Assembly: GCA_027382625.1 (NCBI GenBank)
Contig: JAJKFJ010002434.1
Location: forward strand, 1 to 11,192
DNA: 11,192 nt
Reading direction: 5' to 3'
Source: Tetmemena sp. SeJ-2015
Lineage: Eukaryota > Ciliophora > Spirotrichea > Sporadotrichida > Oxytrichidae
Below the pieces are notes generated by a model that searched no databases, had not been told where the DNA came from, and worked only from the letters and a program-made list of their open reading frames with translations. The position numbers and the translations under genes were made by a program. Position 1 is the stretch's first letter; each line of letters opens with the position of its first letter. Of the stretch, positions 1 to 8,530 are shown one piece after another.

Positions 1-50
1 TAAAACCGGGGAAATTTTCCGGGCCCGCGGCGGAATTTCCCGCGGGGTAA
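1..50. other. G+C-rich palindromic edge segment
   Basis: The first 50 bases are dominated by G and C and end abruptly at A+T-rich DNA. They contain GGGCCC at 21-26 and the string CCCGCGG twice (24-30 and 39-45), each including the self-complementary CCGCGG. Nothing like this occurs elsewhere in the window. It could be the edge of an inserted element cut by the window boundary, or poor consensus sequence. It is too short to assign a function. Confidence 0.4.
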
Positions 51-979
51 CTTTATGAAATATATGAATGATTTAAATATCTCTTTTAGGATATAAGAAA
101 GAATAAATGAAAATGATGATTCTTTTAGTTAAAAATTATATTGAAGCTTTTTTTCATCTTCATCATCATCTATAACTCTCTTAGTAATTTTTTGTTATAT
201 ATTTATATGAAGTAAAAAGGCGAATGCCTTATCAATATAAAAAGAATTAAATTAATAGAAGTGAAATGAAATGGAATGAAAGTGCTTTTTCTAGAAAATT
301 ATCTTTGCTATTTAAAGTAGAAATAATTGTTTATACAAGAATATGTGAAATAGATTAATAGATGCTTTTCAATAGATAATTAGAATCCCAAATATTTAAT
401 TGTTTTCCCTTAGATTGCTTACATTATTAAAGAGTATAGGTGATTGATCTTCTATGTTCATGCTGGGTGGGTCTCGTCTTTTTATGTTTTTAAAATAAAA
501 TTATTAATTACTAATTGAACAATAATAAGATCGAGCGAGGATTGATTTAACTTTATCTTACCCTCCAAATTCTTTCTATTTTTACTAATTCTTATTGAAT
601 GAATCGGAATGGGAAATAAGTAAGATATATTAGAAATGGCAGTTATGGTAGTTATAATTTTTTTTAATGGAATAAATATTCTTTCTCATTTATTCTAAGT
701 ATGAAGAGCAAGTCCTTCTCTTTTTATCTCTTATTATATTATCTATAAGAAAATTTTAATATAATTTAATCTTTAATTAAATTTAAAAATTAAAATTATA
801 ATATTCGGAAAAACTACTTTGAGTTTTTATAGTTTTTAGTTTTTAAATAGAGTAAATATAAAAAATAAAGTAGATAAATCTGGTAATTAGTTTCCCCAAT
901 TAATATAAATAAAAATAAATTCATAGATGCTAACGAATGTATTAAGTGTAATTTATTTGAAATAATAAAATTATTGGTA
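51..979. other. A+T-rich region without recognisable genes
   Basis: No convincing gene, RNA gene or repeat is visible in these 930 bases. All frames are broken often, as expected at this base composition. A minus-strand open frame of about 60 codons at 814-999 is rich in Leu, Ile, Tyr, Asn and Lys, which is what translated A+T-rich DNA looks like, and I do not regard it as a gene. Small low-complexity patches occur, for example a CATCTTCATCATCATC run near 153-170. Confidence 0.6.
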
Positions 980-1440
980 GATAACACCCTGGCGATCATC
1001 TAACACTGTCATAAAGGGAATATAATAAATTCTACCACCTAGAACCCGACAAACTATCTGTAATCCCACTTTTTAATGAGGGGAAAATACTTTTTATAAG
1101 TCAAAATCTCAATGAGAGGAATCTCAAAAGAATTCCTCTTTCAGATTTCTCTCACCATTATTTTAAAATAAAAAATAAGATATAATCTACCAATTTATAA
1201 TAGAAATTTACGCATGATTTTATCTGGAAAGTCTATTTGAATAGTTTTTGTTTTGAGAGATTGGAGAGATATATATTTTTTGAGGCTCCTCTCATGAAGA
1301 TTTTGTCGTTTTAACGGGTTTTTCACATTGAAAATGGATTCAGATAGTGTGCATCCATGGTTCGAGGTTGTAGCCATATGGTGATGCCCACTTTACCAGT
1401 GCGATAGGAAGGACGCGAAGGTTTTATCTTCACTAAAATT
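980..1440. other. Lower-A+T block, possible gene relic, unidentified
   Basis: This block is clearly less A+T-rich than its flanks, especially at 1290-1440. On the plus strand, the frame beginning at 1298 is open to 1504 apart from one TGA at 1382-1384, giving segments of 28 and 40 codons with mixed composition (for example MDSDSVHPWFEVVAIW just before the TGA). On the minus strand, an ATG-started frame of 60 codons covers 1195-1377. I recognise neither protein. Overlapping open frames on both strands are partly explained by the local drop in A+T. It may be a decayed gene, a germline-scattered gene segment, or simply non-coding DNA. Confidence 0.3.
1115..1139. repeat. Short perfect hairpin
   Basis: AGAGGAAT at 1115-1122 is the exact reverse complement of ATTCCTCT at 1132-1139, giving an 8-bp stem with a 9-base loop. 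No clear T-run follows in a way that marks a bacterial-type terminator. It lies in the lower-A+T block. Function is unknown, and an 8-bp stem could arise by chance in a window of this size. Confidence 0.45.
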
Positions 1441-2473
1441 ATATGTTGAATTTTTAATATTCTACTCTAGGAATTTCAAAATTGAGACATTAAAAATGAT
1501 ATTTTAAAAGAAACTTATAAATAAATAAAATTATTAAGAATATATAAATACGTGTATTTGTTTATTAGACTCAACTTCAAGTATAATAAATCTTTATTTA
1601 TCTTTGAAATTAATTCATTCTTATAATCGATTAGTAATTTCCCCTACCAAATAATAATATTTAATAAATTCCATTAAAATATTTAAGATTAATAAAAATG
1701 CGTTTATCATAAGGTAATAAAGTAGGGTTGTCCTCTAAATAAGCAAGAAAAAGATATATAAATATATATATATTTCAATATATTTCGAACGTTATTATAT
1801 TATAAGTAAAATTAATTATTTAAATAAACATCATCCTTAACAATATTAAAATTCTCATAACTAAAGAGGAAATGTATTAAATTAGGATAAAAGGCTTGAT
1901 CACGGGACTACAAACTAAAAATAAAAATTATGTTTTAATTTAAGTCAAACATAATCAAATTTTAAAATAAATAAATTTTTTATATCAAGGAAAGAAAAAA
2001 ATATAAAATAGACACAATTATAACTTTTAAATATAAATTTAATTTAAAGAATCATCATTTTAAGCCTAAAGTGAGTTCTTTTAACAATATATAATTTCTT
2101 CTTTTTCATTATTTTAATTTTCTTTATCTTGCTAAATAAGTTAATATTTTTATAGTTAATAATTATATAATTTAATATAGACACATAAAAGATTATTATA
2201 ATAGAGATTAATTTTATAATTAAAAAATCTAATTCATTATAGTATTTAAATTAATTGAATTTAGCAATCTTATTGTAAAAACATTCTATTATAGAATTAA
2301 TAAGTTTTTTTATGAATAGTTTTTATACATAGAAATTATTTTAATATTTTCAAAGGGGTAGAACATCGAAGTCAGAAATTATTTAAAATAATAATTTGAG
2401 AGTAATGAATATAATACATAGGTTTAATTTAAAATTAAAAAAGACATTAGGGCATTTTAGACTCCAAAAATAG
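1441..2473. other. A+T-rich region without recognisable genes
   Basis: No gene, RNA gene or clear repeat is seen in this kilobase. It contains an alternating A/T stretch near 1753-1785 and many short A and T runs. All six frames are frequently stopped. It ends at the boundary of the inverted-repeat element that begins near 2474. Confidence 0.6.
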
Positions 2474-2499
2474 ATATTATCCGTTCAGCCCCGATTTTT
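2474..2499 (+). repeat. Left terminal inverted repeat of the 323-bp element
   Basis: These 26 bases are the exact reverse complement of 2783-2808. Reading inward from the TA at 2478-2479, the element end is TCCGTTCAGCCCCGATTTTT. The outer four bases (ATAT) and the TA probably belong to the target rather than the element, because together they form a palindromic target. A 26-base perfect match at this spacing, partly G+C-rich in A+T-rich DNA, is far beyond chance. Confidence 0.95.
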
Positions 2500-2773
2500 C
2501 AAAAACTTTTCAGTCTCCTTGTGTAAGACCTGGACGAACGAGGACGAAGCAGTTGCCATCTGGGTTAAAACTTGGTACTGTAAGCGCTCCTTGTCGACAG
2601 AGTATTGCTACAAAAATATAAAAAAAGGTAATTTTACTTTATTAAGTCCCACAATTGTAGGGTTATTTATGGACTGCAACATGCCAATTATGGATGGATT
2701 TGAAGCTACTTCTCTAAAGTTCAGTAAAAAGACGAAAAACAGTGGCTACTTACTGGGCAAGCTGGCTTCCTAG
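2474..2773 (+). pseudogene. Captured fragment of a response-regulator receiver domain in an open frame
   Basis: The frame is open from 2474, inside the left inverted repeat, to a TAG at 2771-2773. There is no in-frame ATG until 2669; a TTG at 2519 would give 84 residues. Counting from that TTG, residues 49-64 read LFMDCNMPIMDGFEAT. This is the third beta strand of a receiver domain followed by its conserved M-P-x-M-D-G loop. D52 (codon 2672-2674) is the expected phosphoacceptor aspartate, as in hybrid histidine kinases. The next residues (SLKFSKKTKNSG) fit the following helix loosely. The N-terminal half (WTNEDEAVAIWVKTWYCKRS) and the C-terminal end do not resemble a receiver. A full domain is about 120 residues; only about 30 are present, without the acidic pair, the Thr/Ser or the Lys. 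It cannot be a working receiver alone. If TAG encodes Gln, as in many ciliates, the frame runs to a TGA at 2795-2797 inside the right repeat. The receiver call is firm; expression is doubtful. Confidence 0.75.
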
Positions 2774-2802
2774 CCAGTAGTCAAAAATCGGGGCTGAACG
2801 GA
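2480..2802 (+). mobile_element. MITE-like or IES-like TA-flanked inverted-repeat element carrying a gene fragment
   Basis: A 323-bp segment is bounded by perfect inverted repeats and by TA on both sides, the hallmark of Tc1/mariner-type insertion and also of TA-bounded internal eliminated sequences of ciliates. It is too short to encode a transposase, and no DDE-type domain is visible, so if mobile it would be non-autonomous. Its interior is markedly richer in G+C than the surrounding DNA. It holds one long open frame with a receiver-domain signature, and a pair of nested stems just inside the right end. What is seen: inverted repeats, TA flanks, length and composition. What is inferred: mobility and class. 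It could also be a germline gene segment that happens to lie between inverted repeats. Confidence 0.75.
2751..2779. repeat. Nested alternative stems next to the right end
   Basis: TACTGG (2751-2756) pairs with CCAGTA (2774-2779), and CTGGCT (2762-2767) pairs with AGCCAG (2772-2777) around a 4-base loop. The two right arms overlap, so the stems are mutually exclusive. They sit immediately inside the right inverted repeat and include the TAG stop of the open frame. Subterminal hairpins are common in miniature inverted-repeat elements; any role here is inference. Confidence 0.5.
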
Positions 2803-2808
2803 TAATAT
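2783..2808 (-). repeat. Right terminal inverted repeat of the 323-bp element
   Basis: Exact 26-base inverted copy of 2474-2499. The element end proper is at 2802, followed by TA at 2803-2804 and then ATAT. No third copy of this terminal sequence is seen elsewhere in the window. An 8-base match (TCGGGGCT) near 3678 looks coincidental. Confidence 0.95.
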
Positions 2809-3149
2809 TATATAAAATAAATATCATGAATCTTGTTCAATAACTCCTAAAATGATGATTTTTAAAATTTATTCTTCTATTATACCTATTATAATATCCA
2901 TTAAATTAGAAATGTTTTATATTTCTTAATCATATACACCCATTTGGAAGTTAGAAATTAATTAAGGAAGATAGAAGGGATAGATAAAAAGCATAATAAG
3001 TGTATGAAAGCTTCTTATATTTAAAATTCAAATAACCTTTAATTGCTGAATTTAATCTTTTTACCAAAATTTTAAGCTAAAATATTGTTTAAATAGCATA
3101 AGTGTTTTACTTTTTCTCAAAGCTTTCTTCATTTTCTATTTTATCTTAG
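2809..3149. other. A+T-rich region without recognisable genes
   Basis: Plain A+T-rich DNA between the inverted-repeat element and the start of the degenerate repeat array. I see no open frame of note, RNA gene or inverted repeat here. The exact start of the array is uncertain, so part of this stretch could belong to the first repeat copy. Confidence 0.5.
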
Positions 3150-5207
3150 TTTAAATAAATCTAGCTGAGTTTTTTTTTTTTAAAAAAAATCTATTAAAAT
3201 TTAAAGATATTGAATAAATATAATATGTCTAAAATTCACTTTCTTTCCCTTCTTATATTTAGATATTTTCTTTACTTTTCCAAAAATTATATTCTTGAAG
3301 ATTGTGTATATTAATTAAATTTAAATTAAATTAAATAATGCTATAATTGCTTGATTATTTTTTTAATTAAAGATAATCAGTTATAAATTAAGTGCCGATA
3401 TTTTTAATTAAAATTCATAATTTGATTGAATGATGAATTTTAAATAAAAATTCAATTCATAGTTACTCAATTTCTAGCTCTATTTTTAAATTAAAATTTA
3501 TCTTTCTAAAAAAAGATACAAATATTTTATAATTAAATTTTTCAAACTAAGTTCCTATTTCCTAATAGTTTAAGAGCGAAGATAAAATATTGATATATAT
3601 TTGAGTATAATTTTTATATTTATTTCTTCTAAATTTCTTTTTAAAATTCATTTTTTAAATATTATTTTGATCAAACTCGGGGCTTTCAAATTTATAGGTT
3701 ATTCTCCTAGTAAAGACTTCTTTCGAAATTTTTATAAAGATTCAAGCAATCTTTATTAATTCTTTTACTTAATTCATATTTATAAACCTAATTAAGTGTA
3801 ATTTTCCAAAATAAATATTATAATTTAAAATAGTCTTATTTTATAAGGGATTAGATTAACAAAACTTATATTTAAGAAAGATTAAAAATTAAACTGAACC
3901 TCTATATTTAATTATTTATTTACTATTTTTAGAATGGAATCATTTGAAGAAAAGAATTATTTTTTCCTTCAGACTTAGAAAAATCTACTTTTTAAAAAAT
4001 TAAAAATTAAATACATTTATGGAAGATTAGACTATACTTTGATGAATTCTAAAATTAAGTAATTATTCTTGCTAATATTTATTTTAATAACAAAGGCTTT
4101 TATAATTTTAATTTCAACTCTTATAAGTAGTTAAAAATAACAACTGTGAAGTTGATAATAATATATTTCAGCTATATCCTTAACCGATCTTAAGACAAGA
4201 ATTTGTTTATTTTAACTCATTAAAATTTCATTTTTTAAAATAATTATTCACATTCATAAATTAGTTTTTTATTTATGGGGATTAACATATTTAATTTCTC
4301 TCTATTTATATAATTTCTCCTATTTTCTTTTTCAAAAGAGATATTTTATCTTTATTAATTCTTCTTTCGTGCACACATTTAAAATTAAAGAGCTTATTAA
4401 AAATATATTTTCTTTTTATGAGAAATCAAATTAAAATTTATGATTAAATTTTGTATTCAATTCTTTAATTCTATGAGAGAATAATTAAATATGTCTTTTT
4501 TAATTCTAATATTTAAAATTAAATTTGTGTAAATTTAATGTTATTAAATTTTTAATTCTTTTTAATAATGAATAATTTTATTGATATTATTGGTATTACT
4601 TTATAATAGAATATAGTTTAAATAAACTTCCATTCTCTGTCTAATTGATTGATCACTACGAGAAAATAAGAAATTAATTATGGATTATTCTCATTCAGAT
4701 TATAAAAAATAGAGTAAGGTCTGATTATATTTTTATAGAAAATAATTGAACAATATTTTTTATTATGAAGGAAATATTAATATTCATCCTTGATAACAAA
4801 ATAAAATTTAGTTAATGAATTAATATATTTAAAACTTCATAAATTGAGGAGTAAAATTAGATTTCCTTTTTATAATTTATATAATAGAGTAAAAAAGAGT
4901 AACTTTTCTATATTCTATAATTTTCCTTCAAATTAAGAATACTTTAATTTATAGTGTCTAAGTATTTTTATAAAAACTAACCTGTAACTTGCTTTTAATG
5001 AGGTAATTGGTTTTGCATTTCAAATTAATTTTCTCCATAAGCTTAACTAATTTAATTCATGATATTTTTAATATTAATTTAGTACTTATTCAATCAGATT
5101 ATAAATTAATCTGCTCAAAAAATATATTAACATTAAGATAGATAATCGTCATGGTACAAAATAATATATAATTTTAAATGTTCTTTTTATCCTTCTTTTT
5201 CTTCATA
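3150..5207 (+). repeat. Degenerate tandem repeat, copy 1 (no core at its left end)
   Basis: Landmark boxes in this stretch recur in the same order downstream. A CTAGCTGAG-type box near 3160 matches TATAGCTGAA near 5815 and TATAGCTGCT near 9176. TTTATAAAGAT plus CAATCTTTATT at 3731-3757 matches 6061-6087. AGAGAT with CTTTATTAATTCTTCTTTC at 4337-4368 matches 7091-7121 and 10016-10046. A box near 4611-4670 matches 7751-7810 and 10285-10320. The boxes are embedded in A+T-rich DNA that aligns only loosely, so the repeats are old. No gene is seen. Boundaries are approximate and judged by eye. Confidence 0.5.
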
Positions 5208-5345
5208 CCATAAAAAATAAATATTTCGTAAAAGAATTACTATGATGATGCTTAAATTTAAGTGCTTTCTAATATAAAAAAGAACTTCCTGAAGAACATA
5301 GAGCTTCTGATTGAGATGATTTAGATTTTAGGAGAAAAAAATTAA

Positions 5346-5640
5346 AAAAAAATAAGTGGGAGCTATAGATGACGCGCCGACTACAGCAGCTTCTTTCATC
5401 CAAAACATTGAGGAAAGAGACAGTGCACAATCCTTATGATCAGTTGACTGAGCCCCAGGCATGGTTTCCCCCCTGAGTGACTAGCTACTCATGCCCTCAG
5501 TCAGCAAAGTTTTGAACGACTGGGATTCTTGATCATTCCCCTGTGCAGCTATTGGCATCGGTAGTGTCCTCTTGCAACTATGACCTCTTGCCTTCTGGTC
5601 GGAGTTGAAAATGTTTAGAGACTACGGGAAAAAAAGGGTA
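5346..5640 (+). repeat. G+C-richer core of repeat copy 2
   Basis: This island has near-balanced base composition inside A+T-rich DNA. It aligns by eye with the core at 8531-8990. Shared blocks include an upstream AGAGCTTCTGATTGAGATGA (5300-5319) against a similar run at 8540-8559, and a stretch of about 60 bases at 5521-5581 against 8836-8898 ending in CAACTAT. In the register where copy 3 has an acidic-then-basic open frame, copy 2 is broken by TGA and TAG, so coding is not conserved between copies. It holds a strong hairpin at 5445-5503. It could be the remnant of a dispersed element or a structured non-coding core. I recognise no protein or RNA family. Confidence 0.5.
5445..5503. repeat. 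Long-stem hairpin in the copy 2 core
   Basis: TGACTGAG (5445-5452) and GGCATG (5458-5463) pair with CTCAGTCA (5496-5503) and CATGCC (5490-5495). This makes 14 base pairs interrupted only by a 5-base bulge on the left arm, with a 26-base loop. The counterpart position in the next copy also forms a hairpin with different stem sequence, which hints at structure being kept, although two copies are weak evidence. Confidence 0.65.
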
Positions 5641-6199
5641 TTAAATAGTCTAATAAAAAATATAAATTTCTCTAATTCCATAAGTCTAATCTTCCTCTGG
5701 AATTTCTATTTAATTCTGGTTTGATTGTTTAATTAAGCCAAATTTTATGTTATTGGGACATGATTATTTTTTGTGTATACTCAATATTTAATTCAATTAA
5801 CAATATCTAATTTATAGCTGAATAATTCTTGCTCAAATTTTAATATAAAATGAGTTTGCTCACAATACATTTGTTGATTCGATAATATATTTTAAATAAA
5901 TATGCATTTAATTTTGAATTACTTGGCAAGAATAGAACATTTATAAATCTTTCAATTAATTTAGTTTATTTCTTCTATATTTATTTTTAAAATTCATTGG
6001 ATAAAGTCTCATTAATAATAAAGTTTATGGATAATTTTAGTCTTTACAAAAAATAGAAATTTTATAAAGATAATAACAATCTTTATTGTTCCTTTTAAAT
6101 TTATTTTATAATTTTAAAGCCTGATAGAAAAATATTTTGAAATTCTATAACACTAAATTATAAGGAATTTAAAAAATAAAGATTTGGAAATATTTCATA

Positions 6200-6900
6200 C
6201 TATAAATAGATGAGTGTCATATTTAAAAAAGATATGTTAAATATATCCTAAATTGGTTATGATACTTGCAAGTTATTATTAAAGGGACACTAGGTAATCG
6301 ATAATTGAATAACGTATAAATACAAATGCAGATATATATCTTTGCTGACTCATTATTTCAGTACGCATCTTCCTTAATTAGTTGATATTCTTTTACTTTG
6401 AAATAAATCTCCCTTGTTCTTGCAAGTTTGTTTGAGGTTCTTTCTCTCATACTATAACACTAAAAATGCTGATAAGATGAATTTCAAATGAAAATTTACC
6501 CTCGTCTTAGTATTGAAATCCTTCTTTCATTTATGATTCTTTACGATTATAAAAATCGGCAATGCCTTACGAACATGGAAGCACTTAACTGGCTCAAGGG
6601 CTTTAAAGTTCTATATCTCTAAACTCTATAAATAGTAAAAGAAAATATAGTGATAATCATAAAATTTAAGCTAAATTTAAGAATAATCATCATAATAATC
6701 GTAAATTAAAAATGGTTTACTTGCATTTGTATTTGCTAAGCATCTTATATAAGGCTGGACTCTGCTCTACTCTGAGGTTTCTAAGTTTGATCTTTTCATT
6801 CATTTTATTTATTTCTCTTAATGAAAATATTATTTCAATTATCTTAATTTAGAAATGTTGGAACAGTTTAGTATTTCTTCGTATTTCAAAGGAATTGCAA
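6200..6900. other. Extra segment in repeat copy 2
   Basis: Between shared landmark boxes this copy is about 400-500 bases longer than the copies before and after it. The extra part has a lower-A+T patch around 6550-6620 and the string CTTGCAAGT twice (near 6258 and 6418). On the minus strand, a frame of about 37 codons runs from about 6620 to a TGA near 6530 with mixed composition (start NFKALEPVKCFHVRKALPIF). I do not recognise it. No terminal inverted repeats or clear target duplications were found, so an insertion is inferred from length only. Confidence 0.3.
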
Positions 6901-7229
6901 TCATCAATCACTTAATGCTATTCTCCCTATATGATAAAAACTTTCTTATATTTTTCTTTATACTTATTTCATATTCATATTTATGTCCATAATATAATTG
7001 CGTTTTGTTTAATTTAAGAGTACAAAATAAATATATTTATTTTATCCCTATTTTTGACAATTTCTGATCTTATATAACTTATATTTCAATGAGATTTCTA
7101 ATCTTTATTAATTCTTCTTTCTTAAATAAAGTATAAAATTATGGAAAACTTAAGAAAACTATTTAATACATTCTAGTGAATCTCTTTTAAAAAGAAGTCT
7201 TCTATAATTATATGAGAGTAAAATTATAG

Positions 7230-7440
7230 TAGTAAATTTAATTAAAATCGGTGATTGGTTCAAATAATAAATGGAGAGTTGTCGTGACAGTTGAAATCAT
7301 AGATTCACCTCTGATTTTCCCAGCCGGTAACGATAGTTTATTGAAAACAAAAATATAAAGTTTTTTTTTTTTAATCATCTTCACAGCACCCAACAGCGAG
7401 TTTGACCATCATCTTCTTTTTTTTAAATTTTTTTCACCTT
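7230..7440. other. Lower-A+T patch within repeat copy 2
   Basis: This patch lies in a stretch where copy 2 is about 380 bases longer than copy 1 of the array. A plus-strand frame of about 41 codons from about 7245 to a TAA near 7358 includes WRVVVTVEIIDSPLIFPAGN, which is less biased than translated A+T-rich DNA usually is. It has no start codon, no recognised domain and no counterpart in the other copies. A TTCATC/ATCATCTTC-type motif occurs twice near 7374 and 7406. It is probably a chance open frame, possibly a gene relic. Confidence 0.25.
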
Positions 7441-7680
7441 CAAAAACCATATCCTTTTTTAATTTATTGGGCGTTTTTCCAAAAATTTACAAATTTAAAA
7501 TGAAAAATTTAAAATTTGAATTAATTTCAAGGGAAAAAAATTTTAAAATTTGGGAAAATTCAATCCATCTTTATTATTTTAATTTTAATTTATTTAATTC
7601 TATTTTTTTAAATTTAAAAATTTAAAATTTTTTTAATTAAATTTAAAAATAAAAATTTTTAAAAAATTAAATTTTTTTTA
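7360..7680. repeat. A/T homopolymer-rich low-complexity block
   Basis: Apart from a mixed stretch at about 7373-7415, this is made almost entirely of short A-run/T-run blocks with rare GGG or CC. The string TTTGGGAAAATT occurs here and again near 10561. It looks like low-quality long-read consensus or extreme low-complexity DNA. Reading frames and lengths here should not be trusted. Confidence 0.55.
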
Positions 7681-8229
7681 AAATTTATAAATTGTTTTTA
7701 ATAGAATTAGGAATACAATTATAAATGATTTTTGTATTATTCTTTTAAGAATATAGTTAAAATCTACTTCCTTAACTCTATCAAATTGAATGATTACTAT
7801 GAATATAAAAAAATTTAAAACATAATTTTTATTTTTAAAAATGCAATAATCTAAAATCCACATTCATTTATAGAGTAAAAACTTAAATTAAATTAATTTA
7901 ATCTACTTGATTTAAAACTTCTGCTCAATGATATCCCACAATGAAAACTAATTAAATTTTGTCTAAAATTAAAAGTACTATATTTTATTTAAATTTTAAG
8001 AAGACTTTAATATTCATTCACGCAGGAAAATAACAATTTTATAATGAATAAATTTATTTAAATCTTTATAACAAGGATCTAACTTATAATTAATTAACAA
8101 ATATTAATATACCAATATTATTCTATGTTTACGATCTTCCTTTAAATTAAGACTAGCCTACTTTGTATTATAATAATTCTTAAAGCATTTAAAATTAAAC
8201 TTAAAACTTTCTTTTATAACAAAGAAATT

Positions 8230-8350
8230 TAAATTTTTTAAAAAAAAATTTTACCGGTTTTTTAAAATTTTTGATATCTTTTAAATTTTGGAAAACCTTT
8301 TTAAAATTTTAATTTTAAAATTATAAAAAAACCCGAAAAAAGGGTATTTT
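8230..8350. repeat. A/T homopolymer-rich low-complexity block
   Basis: Alternating A and T runs with isolated CCGG, GG and CCC, just upstream of the box that opens repeat copy 3. Same appearance as the blocks near 7500, 9650 and 10530. It could be poor consensus. Nothing functional is visible. Confidence 0.5.
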
Positions 8351-8530
8351 AAATATTTAAATTTTGTAAATTTAAATTTAGATTTTATTAAATTAATCTT
8401 ATCATAATATTTTTTTTTTATTTTGGATGACAGTTTTTTTAATTATCCATAAAATTAATAAATATTTCATAACGAGAAGAATTACTTTGATGATAATTGA
8501 ATTTAATTTTTTTTTAAAATATTAAAAAAG

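Larger units (their letters stand above)
5208..8446 (+). repeat. Degenerate tandem repeat, copy 2 (longest, with core)
   Basis: I start this copy at the box CCATAAAAAATAAATATTTC (5208-5227), whose counterpart with small changes begins at 8447, giving a period near 3.24 kb. It runs through a G+C-richer core (5346-5640), then the A+T-rich landmark boxes shared with the other copies. It is longer than its neighbours because of extra material at about 6200-6900 and 7230-7680. No complete gene is visible. Where copies differ in length, I cannot tell insertion in this copy from deletion in the others without an alignment. Confidence 0.5.

Noticed and set aside
814..999. Minus-strand open frame of 61 codons
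   Set aside because: Composition is that of translated A+T-rich DNA (Leu, Ile, Tyr, Asn, Lys), with no domain or start context and no neighbouring gene.
1350..1375. Possible tRNA T-loop (GGTTCGAGG)
   Set aside because: The bases on either side do not form a T stem, and no acceptor or anticodon arm is found around it.
1195..1377. Minus-strand ATG-started frame of 60 codons
   Set aside because: No recognised domain; it overlaps an open frame on the other strand in a lower-A+T patch. Kept only as part of the block description.
3676..3686. TCGGGGCT resembling the right terminal repeat of the 323-bp element
   Set aside because: Only 8 bases match and there is no partner in inverted orientation nearby.
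7250..7270. Possible tRNA T-loop (GGTTCAAAT)
   Set aside because: No paired T stem, no acceptor stem and no anticodon arm.
7678..7863. Minus-strand open frame of 61 codons rich in Ile, Phe and Lys
   Set aside because: It lies across a repeat landmark box and has the composition of chance A+T-rich translation.
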